Assembly (NCBI GenBank): GCA_963815125.1 | Contig: CAWFFM010000002.1 | Coordinates: 1,426,001-1,490,000 of the forward strand | Length of the DNA stretch: 64,000 nucleotides | Direction of reading: 5' to 3' | Source of the DNA: Actinocatenispora sp963815125 | GTDB taxonomy: Bacteria; Actinomycetota; Actinomycetes; Mycobacteriales; Micromonosporaceae | In this document: positions 1-8,169 of the stretch, piece by piece | Layout of the letters: every line of letters starts with the position of its first letter | Numbering within the stretch: the first letter of the stretch is position 1 | Program-made: the position numbers and the translations under genes | The notes under the pieces: generated by a model | What the model saw: the letters and a program-made list of their open reading frames with translations, nothing else | The model's database searches: none | What the model was told of the DNA's origin: nothing

Positions 1-1015
1 CATTCACCACCTCGGTGAACACCTGGGCCTGAGCCAGGCCGTTCTGCCCGGTGGTGGCGTCCAGGATCAGCAACGTCTCGTCCACCGGGCCGTGCTTCTC
101 CACCACCCGCTTGACCTTGCCCAGTTCGTCCATCAGGCCGACCTTGTTCTGCAGCCGCCCGGCGGTGTCGATCAGCACGGTGTCGACCTTGGTCTCGATA
201 CCGCGCTGCACCGAGTCGTACGCCACCGACGCCGGGTCCCGGCCCTCCGGCGCGCGGACCACCTCGGCGCCGACCCGCTCGCCCCAGGTGGCGAGCTGGT
301 CGACCGCGGCGGCGCGGAAGGTGTCCGCCGCACCGAGCAGCACGCTGCGTCCATCGGCCACCAGCACGCGGGCGATCTTGCCACAGGTGGTGGTTTTGCC
401 GGAACCGTTGACCCCGACCACGAGCACCACCGCGGGCCGGCCCGGGTGCGGCAGGGTCGCCAACGAACGGTCCAGCTCCGGGCCGAGCGCACCGACCAGT
501 TCGTCGACCAGCAGGCCACGCAGGTCGGCGACCGAACGGGTGCCGAGTACCCGGGTACGCTCCCGCAACCGCTCGACGATCTCGGTGGTCGCGGCGACCC
601 CGACGTCCGCGGTCAGCAGCGAGTCCTCGATGTCCTCCCAGGTGTCGTCGTCCAGCTTCTCCCGGGACAGCAGGGTCAGCAGGCCCCGGCCGAGCAGGTT
701 CTGCGACCGGGCGAGCCGGCCCCGCAGCCGTACCATCCGGCCGGCGACCGGCTCCGGCGTCTCGACCTCGGGGGCCACTGCGGCATCCGGGGCGGTCGGC
801 GCGGTCGGTTCTGCGGTCTGTTCGACCGGCGGCGCCGGTGCCACCTCCGCGGGCGGCGCCGTGGCGGTGGCCGTCCCGGTGGACCCTCCGGTGCTTTCAT
901 CGGTCCGGTCCGTGGACCCGGTGCGGGTTCGGCGCGCCCTGGGCACCACGAAGGCCAGCAGGCCGGCGAGCGCCAGCAGCACGACGAGCCCGACGGCGAT
1001 GAGCACATACTCCAT
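1..1015 (-). CDS. ftsY: Signal recognition particle receptor FtsY (partial, C-terminus beyond the window)
   Basis: GTPase that docks SRP-ribosome complexes at the membrane during co-translational insertion. The N-terminus is one hydrophobic helix (about residues 3-24), then an Ala/Pro/Thr-rich linker to about residue 85, then the NG domain. The P-loop GVNGSGKT lies near residue 200, the DTFRAAA motif follows, and DTAGR is near residue 281. The N-terminal helix replaces the acidic A domain of enteric FtsY, as is usual in actinobacteria. The frame is still open at base 1 (last readable residues FTEVVN), so I estimate about 75 residues, including the TKLD and final G-domain motifs, are missing. 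The ATG at 1015 directly precedes the membrane helix. It is divergent from the phosphatase at 1177, and in actinobacteria ftsY normally lies near smc, as here. Confidence 0.96.
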   Translation of the reverse strand, partial: MEYVLIAVGLVVLLALAGLLAFVVPRARRTRTGSTDRTDESTGGSTGTATATAPPAEVAPAPPVEQTAEPTAPTAPDAAVAPEVETPEPVAGRMVRLRGRLARSQNLLGRGLLTLLSREKLDDDTWEDIEDSLLTADVGVAATTEIVERLRERTRVLGTRSVADLRGLLVDELVGALGPELDRSLATLPHPGRPAVVLVVGVNGSGKTTTCGKIARVLVADGRSVLLGAADTFRAAAVDQLATWGERVGAEVVRAPEGRDPASVAYDSVQRGIETKVDTVLIDTAGRLQNKVGLMDELGKVKRVVEKHGPVDETLLILDATTGQNGLAQAQVFTEVVN

Positions 1016-1176
1016 GTGCAGAATCCTGACAGACGCGCGCCGCAGGCTTGCGCGCACTCCGTCGCTCCGCGTGGCGCACCTCACCAGGTGGGTCGCTCAT
1101 CGACCGGACGGCCGGATTCCCTCGCCTCCCGGCGTGGCGAGGTGTCAGAGCTGTCGGATCGGGGAATGAGGCGCTC

Positions 1177-2970
1177 GTGAACGGATCTGCGCGGGACGCG
1201 TCCCAGGGACCACTGCTCCTCGGACCAGTACTACGTCGGGTGACCGAGACCACGGCCAGCATCTGGGTGGAGACCAGCGGGCCGGCCAGGGTCGAGGTCC
1301 GGGCGGGTGATCGGAACGCCACGGCGCGTACCTTCACCGCCTTCTCGCACCACTATGCGCTGGTACTCCTCACCGGGCTGCAGCCCGGTGAGGACCTGCC
1401 GTACCAGGTACTGGTGGACGACCAGCAGGTCTGGCCGCCGAGCGATTCGGCCTTCCCGCCGAGCCGCATCCGGACCGTGACGACCGAGCACGACACACCG
1501 GTACGGGTGATCTTCGGCTCCTGCCGTGAGGGGTCGCCGCGTACCGACGACAGCTACCCACCGGACGCGCTGGACACCTACGCCCGGATGCTCGTGGACA
1601 CCGAACAGGGCCCACGGCAGCGCCCCGACCTCCTGCTGATGCTCGGCGACCAGGTGTACGCCGACGAGACTTCCCCAGCGACGCAACGGTTCCTCGAGCA
1701 GCGTCGGGAGGACAGCGGCGCCGGCACCGCGGTACCCCCGCAGGACGAGGTCGGCGACTTTGAGGAGTACACCCGCCTGTACTACGAGTCGTGGCAGGAT
1801 CCGGAGATCCGGTGGCTGCTGTCCACCGTCCCGACCGCGATGATCTTCGATGACCACGAGATCGTCGACGACTGGAACACCTCTGCGCCCTGGCGGGAGA
1901 CGATCGGCCGGCAGCCGTGGTGGCACCGGCGGATCACCGGCGGTATCGCCTCGTACTGGATCTACCAGCACCTGGGAAACCTGACTCCGGAGGAGATCCG
2001 CAACGACCCGGTGGTCACCGCGATCCTGACCGCCGGGGACGCGACCGATCTGCTGATCGAACTCGCGACGGCCACCGACCGGTCCGCCGACCAGGGAACG
2101 CGCGCCGAGCAGGAGCGCATCCCGGCGCCGGCCCTCACCGGGCCCGGGGCGCACGACCCGGCGCCGGCGCCACGCTGGAGCTACCGCCTCGACCTGGCCC
2201 GGACCCGGGTGATCGTACTGGACAACCGCGCCGGTCGGGTCCTGACACCAGGGGACCGGCAGATGCTCTCCGCCACGGACTGGGAGTGGTTCGACGAGCA
2301 GCTGCACGGCGACTACGACCATCTGGTGATCGGCGCTTCCCTGCCCTGGCTGCTCCCGCCGGCCATCCACGAGTTGGAGACCTGGAACGAACGGCTCTGC
2401 GACTCGCCGCACCGGCCGGTCGCGGCCTGGGCGGAATGGTTGCGGCAGTTCTCCGACATGGAGCACTGGGCCGCGTTCCGGTCGTCGTTCGAACGGCTCG
2501 GTCGGATGCTGGAGAAGGTCGGCCGGGGCGGCTACGGCAGCGGACGAGCGCCGGCCAGCATCTCCGTACTGTCCGGGGACGTACACCACAGCTACGTCGC
2601 CGAGGCACTGTTCGGTCCGGATACGGCAAGCCGCGTCTACCAGCTGACCTGCTCCCCCACCCACAACCAGGCACCGCCGGAGATGAAGGTCGGCTTCCGG
2701 CTGGGCTGGAACCGCGGCGCGGCGGCGATCGGGGCCGGACTGGCCCGGCTGGCCGGCGTGCCGCGACCGCAACCGAGGTGGCAGCGGCGCACCGGGCCGT
2801 TCTTCAGTAACGCGATCGGCACCCTGGAACTGACCGGCCGGGCGGCGCGCGTCCGTCTGGACGGCACCGAACGGACCGGCGACGGGCACCCCAGGCTCCG
2901 TCCGCTCGCCCAGGTCCCGTTGGCCTGGACCACCGCGGAGCGACCCGACCGGGCAGCGGCGGCGAGCTGA
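1177..2970 (+). CDS. PhoD-like alkaline phosphatase family metallophosphoesterase
   Basis: Predicted metallophosphoesterase of the PhoD superfamily, about 597 residues. Family motifs are readable in order: a fibronectin-like N-terminal sandwich (SIWVETSGPARVEV), GSCR near residue 114, LMLGDQVYADE near 156, IFDDHEIVDDW near 225, and SGDVHHSYVAE near 466. The Asp and His residues in these blocks would hold the metal pair. I see no signal peptide, unlike the secreted Tat-exported PhoD enzymes, so a cytoplasmic location is inferred. GTG at 1177 is chosen because it immediately precedes conserved sequence and has a purine-rich stretch (GGGGAATGAGG) upstream; an in-frame ATG at 1048 would add 43 residues lying in the divergent promoter region with ftsY. 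The substrate cannot be told from sequence. Confidence 0.88.
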   Translation: MNGSARDASQGPLLLGPVLRRVTETTASIWVETSGPARVEVRAGDRNATARTFTAFSHHYALVLLTGLQPGEDLPYQVLVDDQQVWPPSDSAFPPSRIRTVTTEHDTPVRVIFGSCREGSPRTDDSYPPDALDTYARMLVDTEQGPRQRPDLLLMLGDQVYADETSPATQRFLEQRREDSGAGTAVPPQDEVGDFEEYTRLYYESWQDPEIRWLLSTVPTAMIFDDHEIVDDWNTSAPWRETIGRQPWWHRRITGGIASYWIYQHLGNLTPEEIRNDPVVTAILTAGDATDLLIELATATDRSADQGTRAEQERIPAPALTGPGAHDPAPAPRWSYRLDLARTRVIVLDNRAGRVLTPGDRQMLSATDWEWFDEQLHGDYDHLVIGASLPWLLPPAIHELETWNERLCDSPHRPVAAWAEWLRQFSDMEHWAAFRSSFERLGRMLEKVGRGGYGSGRAPASISVLSGDVHHSYVAEALFGPDTASRVYQLTCSPTHNQAPPEMKVGFRLGWNRGAAAIGAGLARLAGVPRPQPRWQRRTGPFFSNAIGTLELTGRAARVRLDGTERTGDGHPRLRPLAQVPLAWTTAERPDRAAAAS

Positions 2971-3024
2971 CGTCGCTGCCCTGGTCCAACGGGTAGCGTG
3001 TGCTGCCGGTATCAGGGAGGACAC

Positions 3025-4092
3025 ATGCTCGCACTGTTGGCCGACCAGGAACGGGCGGCCCGGGACCGGCTGCCCGGCGCCGTGCACGACTACTACGCCA
3101 CCGGCTCCGGCGACGAGGTCACCCTCGACGAGGCGTCCCGGGCGTGGTCACGGTTCCGGTTCCGCCCGCACATCCTGCGCGATGTCTCCACTGTGGACAC
3201 GTCGACGTCGTTGTTCGGTACGCCGCTGCGCACACCGGTGCTGGTGGCGCCGACCGCGTACCAGGGCCTGGCACATCCGGACGGCGAGTGCGCGACCGCG
3301 GCCGGAGTCGGCGCGGCCGGATCGCTGCTGGTCCTGTCCTCCCGCTGCTCGCGGCGGATCGAGGAGGTCGGTGCGGCCGCCACCGGCCCGTGGTGGTTCC
3401 AGGTCTACATGCTGGGCGATCCGGACGTCAGCCGGCAGATGATCCGCCGCGCGGTCGCCGCAGGTGCCGGCGCACTGGTACTGACCGCCGACACCCCGTA
3501 CACCGGGGTGAAGAAACGCTCCGCTGTGCCACCGGTGGACGACGACCAGTACCTGGTCAACATGGCCGAGCACCTGACACCCGGGGCGGCGATCGAGGCC
3601 ACCGGACAGAATCCCGGCTGCACCATCGACACCGTGCGCGAGCTGACCGAGCTGGGAGTACCAGTACTGGTCAAGGGTGTGCTGCGGGCCGACGACGCGG
3701 AGGCGTGCCTGGCCGCCGGTGCGGCCGGGATCGTGGTGTCCAACCATGGCGGCAGGCAGTTGGACCGGGCCGTGGACACCGCCAGCGCCCTGGTCGAGGT
3801 GGCCGGCCGACTGGCCGGCCGCTGCCCGGTGCTGGTGGACGGGGGCATCAGGTCCGGCCGCGACGTACTGACCGCCCTCGCGCTCGGCGCGGACGGTGTC
3901 CTGCTCGGCCGGCCCGTGCTGTGGGCACTCGCCGCCGACGGCGCGAACGGCGTCACCGCCGCGTTGGAGGCGGTACGTCTCGATCTGGTGGAAGCACTGG
4001 CGCTCAGCGGTCTGGCGCGGCTCACCGAGATCTCCGCAGACCTGGTGACGCCCGCCGCGCCATCCGGCGAGACGGGCGTCAGCTCAGGCTGA
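3025..4092 (+). CDS. FMN-dependent alpha-hydroxy acid oxidizing enzyme (lactate/glycolate oxidase-like)
   Basis: FMN-binding TIM-barrel enzyme of the L-lactate dehydrogenase/glycolate oxidase family, about 355 residues. The block SNHGGRQLD near residue 238 carries the catalytic His and the substrate-binding Arg. LVKGVL (FMN-contacting Lys) and the phosphate-binding LVDGGIRSG near residue 271 are also present, as is the N-terminal APTAYQGLAHPDGE segment. The ATG at 3025 has a clear ribosome site (AGGGAGG) a few bases upstream. It would oxidise a 2-hydroxy acid to the 2-oxo acid, passing electrons to oxygen or another acceptor; which acid cannot be decided. It follows the PhoD-like gene by 54 bases and may share its transcript. 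It faces the helicase gene on the other strand. Confidence 0.9.
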   Translation: MLALLADQERAARDRLPGAVHDYYATGSGDEVTLDEASRAWSRFRFRPHILRDVSTVDTSTSLFGTPLRTPVLVAPTAYQGLAHPDGECATAAGVGAAGSLLVLSSRCSRRIEEVGAAATGPWWFQVYMLGDPDVSRQMIRRAVAAGAGALVLTADTPYTGVKKRSAVPPVDDDQYLVNMAEHLTPGAAIEATGQNPGCTIDTVRELTELGVPVLVKGVLRADDAEACLAAGAAGIVVSNHGGRQLDRAVDTASALVEVAGRLAGRCPVLVDGGIRSGRDVLTALALGADGVLLGRPVLWALAADGANGVTAALEAVRLDLVEALALSGLARLTEISADLVTPAAPSGETGVSSG

Positions 4093-4103
4093 GCAGCTCC
4101 AGG

Positions 4104-5807
4104 TCAGGCGGAGTGCCGCGAGTTCCAGCGCGGCTTGCGTTCGCTGCGCGGCTTCCAGTCGACACCCGAACCACGATCCGCGCCATCACGGTCCGAGCGG
4201 TACCGGTCGCTGCGCTGCGACGGCTCGTCGCGGCGCGGACGGCGGTCGTCGAACCGGGGTGCCCGGTCGTTGTGGCGCACCGAGCGGTCGTGCGGACGAC
4301 CCTCCGCAGCGTCCCGACGGACGCCACGGTGCTCGCCATCCTCGCGGCGCGGGCGGCGCGGGCCACGGAATGCGTCCCGGTCCCGACGGGCCGCGGAGTC
4401 ACCCGGCGCTCCGCCGTCCTCGCGGCGCGGGCCACGGTAGCTGGGACGGTGGGTCGACTCCGGGCGGTCACCGAAGCGGCGCGGCCGGCCGCCGCCGCTG
4501 CGGCCCGGGGTACGGACCGGCTCCACCGGAACCGGGATCCCACTGGGCTGCTGGGCGCCCGTGACCTCGGCGAGCAGCGAGTCCACCGTGGTCTCCCGGT
4601 CGTCCATACGCACCCGCAGCTTGCCGGCGTTCACCCCGGCCTGCCGGGTGATCTGCTCGGTCGAGCGGCGCTGCCGCGGCGTCACCAGGGTGACCACCGT
4701 GCCGGAACCACCAGCGCGGGCGGTACGACCGGCCCGGTGCAGGTAGTCCTTGGAGTCACCAGCCGGGTCGACGTGCAGCACCAGGCTCACGTCGTCGACG
4801 TGGATGCCGCGGGCCGCCACATCGGTGGCGACCAGCGCGGTGACCCGGCCCTCCTTGAAGTCCCCGAGGGTCCGGGTACGGACCGCCTGGGTCTTGCCGC
4901 CGTGCAGGGCGCGGGCCCGTACACCGACGGCGCGCAGCTCCTCCTCGAGCCGATCGGCGAAGGTACGGGTCCGGACGAACAGCAGGGTCCGTCCCTCCCG
5001 CCCGGCGATCTGCGCGGTGATGGCCGCCTTGTCGCGGGGTGCCACGAAGACCAGGTGGTGCTCCATGGTGGACACCGACGCGGTGCCGGGGTCGGTGGAG
5101 TGCGTCACCGGGTCGGTCAGGTACTTGGCAACCAGATTGTCCACGTCACCATCGAGCGTCGCGGAGAACAGCATCCGCTGGCCGCCGGGGCGTACCTGGT
5201 CCAGCAGCGCGGTGACCGCGGGCATGAAGCCCATGTCACACATCTGGTCGGCCTCGTCGAGCACGGTCAGCTGCACGTCGGACAGGTCGCAGGCGCGCTG
5301 CTCGATGAGGTCGGTCAACCGGCCGGGTGTGGCGACGACCAGTTCGGCGCCCCGACGTAGCTGGCTGATCTGCTTGCTGAACGGCGCGCCGCCGACCACG
5401 ACAGCGATCCGTACGCCCATCGCGCGGCCGAGCGGTTCCAGGGCGTCCCGGACCTGCATGGCAAGTTCCCGGGTCGGCACCAGTACCAGTCCGCGGGGAC
5501 GGCGGGACGCGGCCGGCTCACCGGACAGCCGGATCACGGCGGGCAGGCCGAAGGCCAACGTCTTGCCGGAGCCGGTACGGCCCCGACCGAGCACGTCGCG
5601 ACCGGCCAGCGCGTCCGGCAGGGTGACCGCCTGGATGGGGAAGGGGGTGGGCATGCCGCGCCGGTGCAGCAGCGACACGAGGTTGTCCGGTACGCCGAAG
5701 TCGGAGAAACTCACAACCGGTGCGGTCTCGGTCTCGGCGCCCACGACATCAGCGTTGTCGGACAGTTCGGCGTTCTCGGGCAGACTGGGCACAACAGGGC
5801 TCGTCAA
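4104..5807 (-). CDS. DEAD-box ATP-dependent RNA helicase (RhlE-like) with Arg-rich tail
   Basis: RNA helicase likely working in RNA or ribosome remodelling. Two RecA-like domains are intact: Q motif (PFPIQAVTLP), Walker A (GRGRTGSGKT, near residue 77), PTREL, TPGRL, DEAD (LDEADQM), SAT, RTFADRLEEEL, ATDVAARGIHV and HRAGRTAR. After about residue 410 the tail is a low-complexity run rich in Arg, Asp and Gly (RGPRR, RRDRD), typical of non-specific RNA binding. The start chosen is TTG at 5807, which has GAAAGG a few bases upstream; the open frame continues upstream to 6140, but that would overlap the divergent kinase gene and adds non-conserved sequence. GTG at 5792 is an alternative. The gene converges on the hydroxy acid oxidase. 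Confidence 0.93.
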   Translation of the reverse strand: MTSPVVPSLPENAELSDNADVVGAETETAPVVSFSDFGVPDNLVSLLHRRGMPTPFPIQAVTLPDALAGRDVLGRGRTGSGKTLAFGLPAVIRLSGEPAASRRPRGLVLVPTRELAMQVRDALEPLGRAMGVRIAVVVGGAPFSKQISQLRRGAELVVATPGRLTDLIEQRACDLSDVQLTVLDEADQMCDMGFMPAVTALLDQVRPGGQRMLFSATLDGDVDNLVAKYLTDPVTHSTDPGTASVSTMEHHLVFVAPRDKAAITAQIAGREGRTLLFVRTRTFADRLEEELRAVGVRARALHGGKTQAVRTRTLGDFKEGRVTALVATDVAARGIHVDDVSLVLHVDPAGDSKDYLHRAGRTARAGGSGTVVTLVTPRQRRSTEQITRQAGVNAGKLRVRMDDRETTVDSLLAEVTGAQQPSGIPVPVEPVRTPGRSGGGRPRRFGDRPESTHRPSYRGPRREDGGAPGDSAARRDRDAFRGPRRPRREDGEHRGVRRDAAEGRPHDRSVRHNDRAPRFDDRRPRRDEPSQRSDRYRSDRDGADRGSGVDWKPRSERKPRWNSRHSA

Positions 5808-6071
5808 AGCAGGCCTTTCGGAAAGGGGCACGTCTCTCCGCAGGCTCCACGGCCGACCATCGGGCCACCAGGAGGAACAGATCACCGGGCGGTAGAACCA
5901 CCGGCATGAACAAGACGAGCCCGGCGCACGGTGCGCCGATAAGCGGTTACGCCGGAAGTCTACCCGGTCACCACGACCCCGATCATCGCGCACCGGGTGC
6001 TGTGACCGGTGCCTCCCGTCATCGAACTCCTGACGCGCAGCAGCAACGATGACCCCTGTCACACTGACCCG

Positions 6072-6617
6072 ATGACCTCGGCGACCGGAGTCCTCGTCCT
6101 GACCGGCATCATGGCGGCCGGCAAATCGACCGTGGCACAACTCGTCGCGCAGCGGCTACCCAGGTCCGTGCACGTACGCGGAGACGTGTTCCGACGGATG
6201 GTGGTCTCCGGCCGGGACGAGCCCCGACCTGGGTTCCCGGATGACGCCCGCGCCCAGCTTGAGCTGCGCTACCGGTTGTCCGCACAGACCGCCGACGGTT
6301 ACGCCGCAGCGGGTTTCACCGTCCTCGTACAGGACATCATCCTGGGCGCCGATCTGCCCTGGTACCTGTCCCTGATCAGCACCAGGCCGCGGCACCTGGT
6401 CGTACTGGCCCCCGACCCTGAGTCGGTCGCCGAGCGCGAGAAGCACCGGGCCAAGACCGGGTACGTCGACGGCTGGACCCCGCAGCAGTTGGACCGGGAG
6501 CTGCGCGCGGCCCCGCCGCTGGGTTGCTGGCTGGACACCTCGGCACAGACCCCGGAGCAGACCGCCGAGGCGGTTCTGGCCAACTGGGACAGGGCACGGA
6601 TCGACCCGCCCATCTGA
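6072..6617 (+). CDS. P-loop phosphotransferase (chloramphenicol phosphotransferase/AAA kinase-like)
   Basis: Small soluble kinase-like protein of 181 residues. Walker A GIMAAGKST starts near residue 13, followed by VHVRGDVFRRMV, which resembles the acceptor-binding region of small-molecule kinases, and a VLVQDIILG strand in the Walker B position. The protein matches the general shape of actinobacterial ATP-binding proteins annotated as chloramphenicol phosphotransferase-like or AAA-family kinase; the true acceptor is unknown. Start ATG 6072 directly precedes the first strand; an upstream ATG at 6009 would add 21 unconserved residues. It is divergent from the helicase and convergent with the SDR gene. 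Confidence 0.75.
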   Translation: MTSATGVLVLTGIMAAGKSTVAQLVAQRLPRSVHVRGDVFRRMVVSGRDEPRPGFPDDARAQLELRYRLSAQTADGYAAAGFTVLVQDIILGADLPWYLSLISTRPRHLVVLAPDPESVAEREKHRAKTGYVDGWTPQQLDRELRAAPPLGCWLDTSAQTPEQTAEAVLANWDRARIDPPI

Positions 6618-6641
6618 CCGGCCGGCGGGACCGCCCTCACC

Positions 6642-7436
6642 TCAGGACGGATCCGACGGCTGCCCCGGATCCCGCAGCAGCCGACCCTCCATCCCGCCGG
6701 CGACCGTCACGATCTCACCGGTGATGTGACCGGACAGCTCGTCGGAGGCCAGCACCACGGCGGTACGGGCCACGTCGACGGGTCGTCCCAGCTTCGCCAG
6801 CGCCATGGTGGCCGTGCGGCGGCGTACGAAGCTCTCGTCGGTCAGCCGCTCGGCGTTGCGTGTGGTGGCCGTCCAGCCGGGTGCCACCACATTGACCCGA
6901 CCCGCCGGGGCGATCCGGACGATCTCGTTCTTCAGGCTGCGCGCCAGCCCGTGCAGGCCCGCCTTGGCGGTCGCGTAGTCGGCGTGGTCAGCCTCGCCGA
7001 ACCGGCCGGCGGTGGAACCGATCAGCACGATCGTGCCCACCCCGGTGCCGGACACGTGCCGCAGGAACGCCCGGCAGGTCAGGAAGACCGCGTCCAGGTT
7101 CGCGGCCATCGTGTCCCGCCACCGCGCATGCTCCATCTGCCACAGCGGCACGTCCGCCACCGGAAAGCTGCCCGCGTTCGCGACCAGTATCTCCAGCCCG
7201 CCCAGACCGGACACGGTGGCCGCCAGCAGAGCGTCCACATCGGACTCCACGGTCAGGTCGGCAGGTACGGCCATGCCACCGTGCTGCGTGGCCAACGCCT
7301 CCGCCCGAGCGGCCCCGGTACGGTAGTGCACCGCCACCCGGGCGCCCTCGGCCGCGAACGCTGCGACCAGGTCACCGCCGATGCCGCCCGCCGCGCCGGT
7401 GACCAGTACCCGCTTACCCGCCAGGCCGGTATCCAT
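6642..7436 (-). CDS. SDR-family oxidoreductase
   Basis: Classical short-chain dehydrogenase/reductase of 264 residues. The cofactor loop TGAAGGIGG is near residue 15, NAG follows in LVANAGS, and the catalytic Ser (LIGSTAGRF) and Tyr-x-x-x-Lys (DYATAKAG) are present, so it should be an active NAD(P)-dependent enzyme. The C-terminal part (VAPGWTAT, ELSGHITGEIVTVAGG) is typical of 3-oxoacyl-ACP reductase-like SDRs. Substrate not assignable. Start ATG 7436 (MDTGLAGKRVLVTG) is placed right before the Rossmann strand. It lies 103 bases downstream of the HAD gene on the same strand and may be the last gene of the smc transcript. Confidence 0.9.
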   Translation of the reverse strand: MDTGLAGKRVLVTGAAGGIGGDLVAAFAAEGARVAVHYRTGAARAEALATQHGGMAVPADLTVESDVDALLAATVSGLGGLEILVANAGSFPVADVPLWQMEHARWRDTMAANLDAVFLTCRAFLRHVSGTGVGTIVLIGSTAGRFGEADHADYATAKAGLHGLARSLKNEIVRIAPAGRVNVVAPGWTATTRNAERLTDESFVRRRTATMALAKLGRPVDVARTAVVLASDELSGHITGEIVTVAGGMEGRLLRDPGQPSDPS

Positions 7437-7539
7437 GCCCGCCACCGTAGTGCCCGCGCGGCGGGCCGGCCACCGCCCGATGACGGGAGCGACCGGCAGC
7501 CGTACGAGACCACCAGGGTCCGGCGCGCGGCCCGGGCGA

Positions 7540-8169
7540 TCAGGCAACAGCAGCCAGGGTGGCCCGTACGTAGCGCAGGTCCGCCGGACCGGTGTAGCGG
7601 ATCGCGGCCAGCCCGGCGGCACGGGCGCCGCGTACATGTCGTTCGCTGTCGTCACAGCACAGGCACATCTTCGCCGGGACGCCCAGCAGGTCGCAGGCCG
7701 TACGGAAGAACTCACCGGACGGTTTGGCGTGCCCCAGCTCGGCGGAATTGACCACCACGTCCACTTCACCGACCAGACCGAGCGCGCGCAGGTCGGAGTC
7801 GAGCAGATCGGTGGCATTGGTGGTCAGTGCCACCGGGATACCCTCGGCACGCAGCTCACGGATCACGGCCAGCACCTCGCCGTCCACCTCGCCCCGGTAA
7901 CCGTTCCACTCCTCGACGGCACCTCGGGCCCGTTCCGGGTCCCCGATCTGTCGGGCGATCGCGGCGACCCCGTCCTGCATCCATCCGGCGTGGCTGACCT
8001 GACCGAGAACCGCCGGACGCAGCCGGTCCGGGTCGAACAGGGTACGACCCAGCAGCCCGGTCGGCAGCTCGTACGCCGTCTCCACGCGTGCCGCGTGCGC
8101 CGGGTCGAAGCGGCGCAGTACGCCGTCGAGATCCAGTAGCAGTGCCTGACAGGGTGAGCGGAGCATCAT
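7540..8169 (-). CDS. HAD-superfamily hydrolase
   Basis: Haloacid dehalogenase-type phosphatase of 209 residues. Motif I is LLLDLDGVLR, motif II is in ALTTNATDLL, motif III uses the Lys of GHAKPSGEFF, and motif IV is CCDDSERHV; all catalytic positions are readable. It resembles small phosphoglycolate- or nucleotide-type HADs, but the substrate is unknown. The start codon ATG at 8169 overlaps the smc stop (ATGA arrangement, bases 8166-8169), so it is almost certainly translated from the smc transcript. A second in-frame ATG follows immediately. Confidence 0.88.
   Translation of the reverse strand: MMLRSPCQALLLDLDGVLRRFDPAHAARVETAYELPTGLLGRTLFDPDRLRPAVLGQVSHAGWMQDGVAAIARQIGDPERARGAVEEWNGYRGEVDGEVLAVIRELRAEGIPVALTTNATDLLDSDLRALGLVGEVDVVVNSAELGHAKPSGEFFRTACDLLGVPAKMCLCCDDSERHVRGARAAGLAAIRYTGPADLRYVRATLAAVA

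Noticed and set aside
1231..3087. Long minus-strand open frame opposite the PhoD-like gene
   Set aside because: No family motifs; the plus strand carries clear metallophosphoesterase motifs.
3000..5360. Plus-strand open frame of 786 codons
   Set aside because: Spans the hydroxy acid oxidase in another frame and runs antisense into the helicase; composition is Arg/Gly-rich without motifs.
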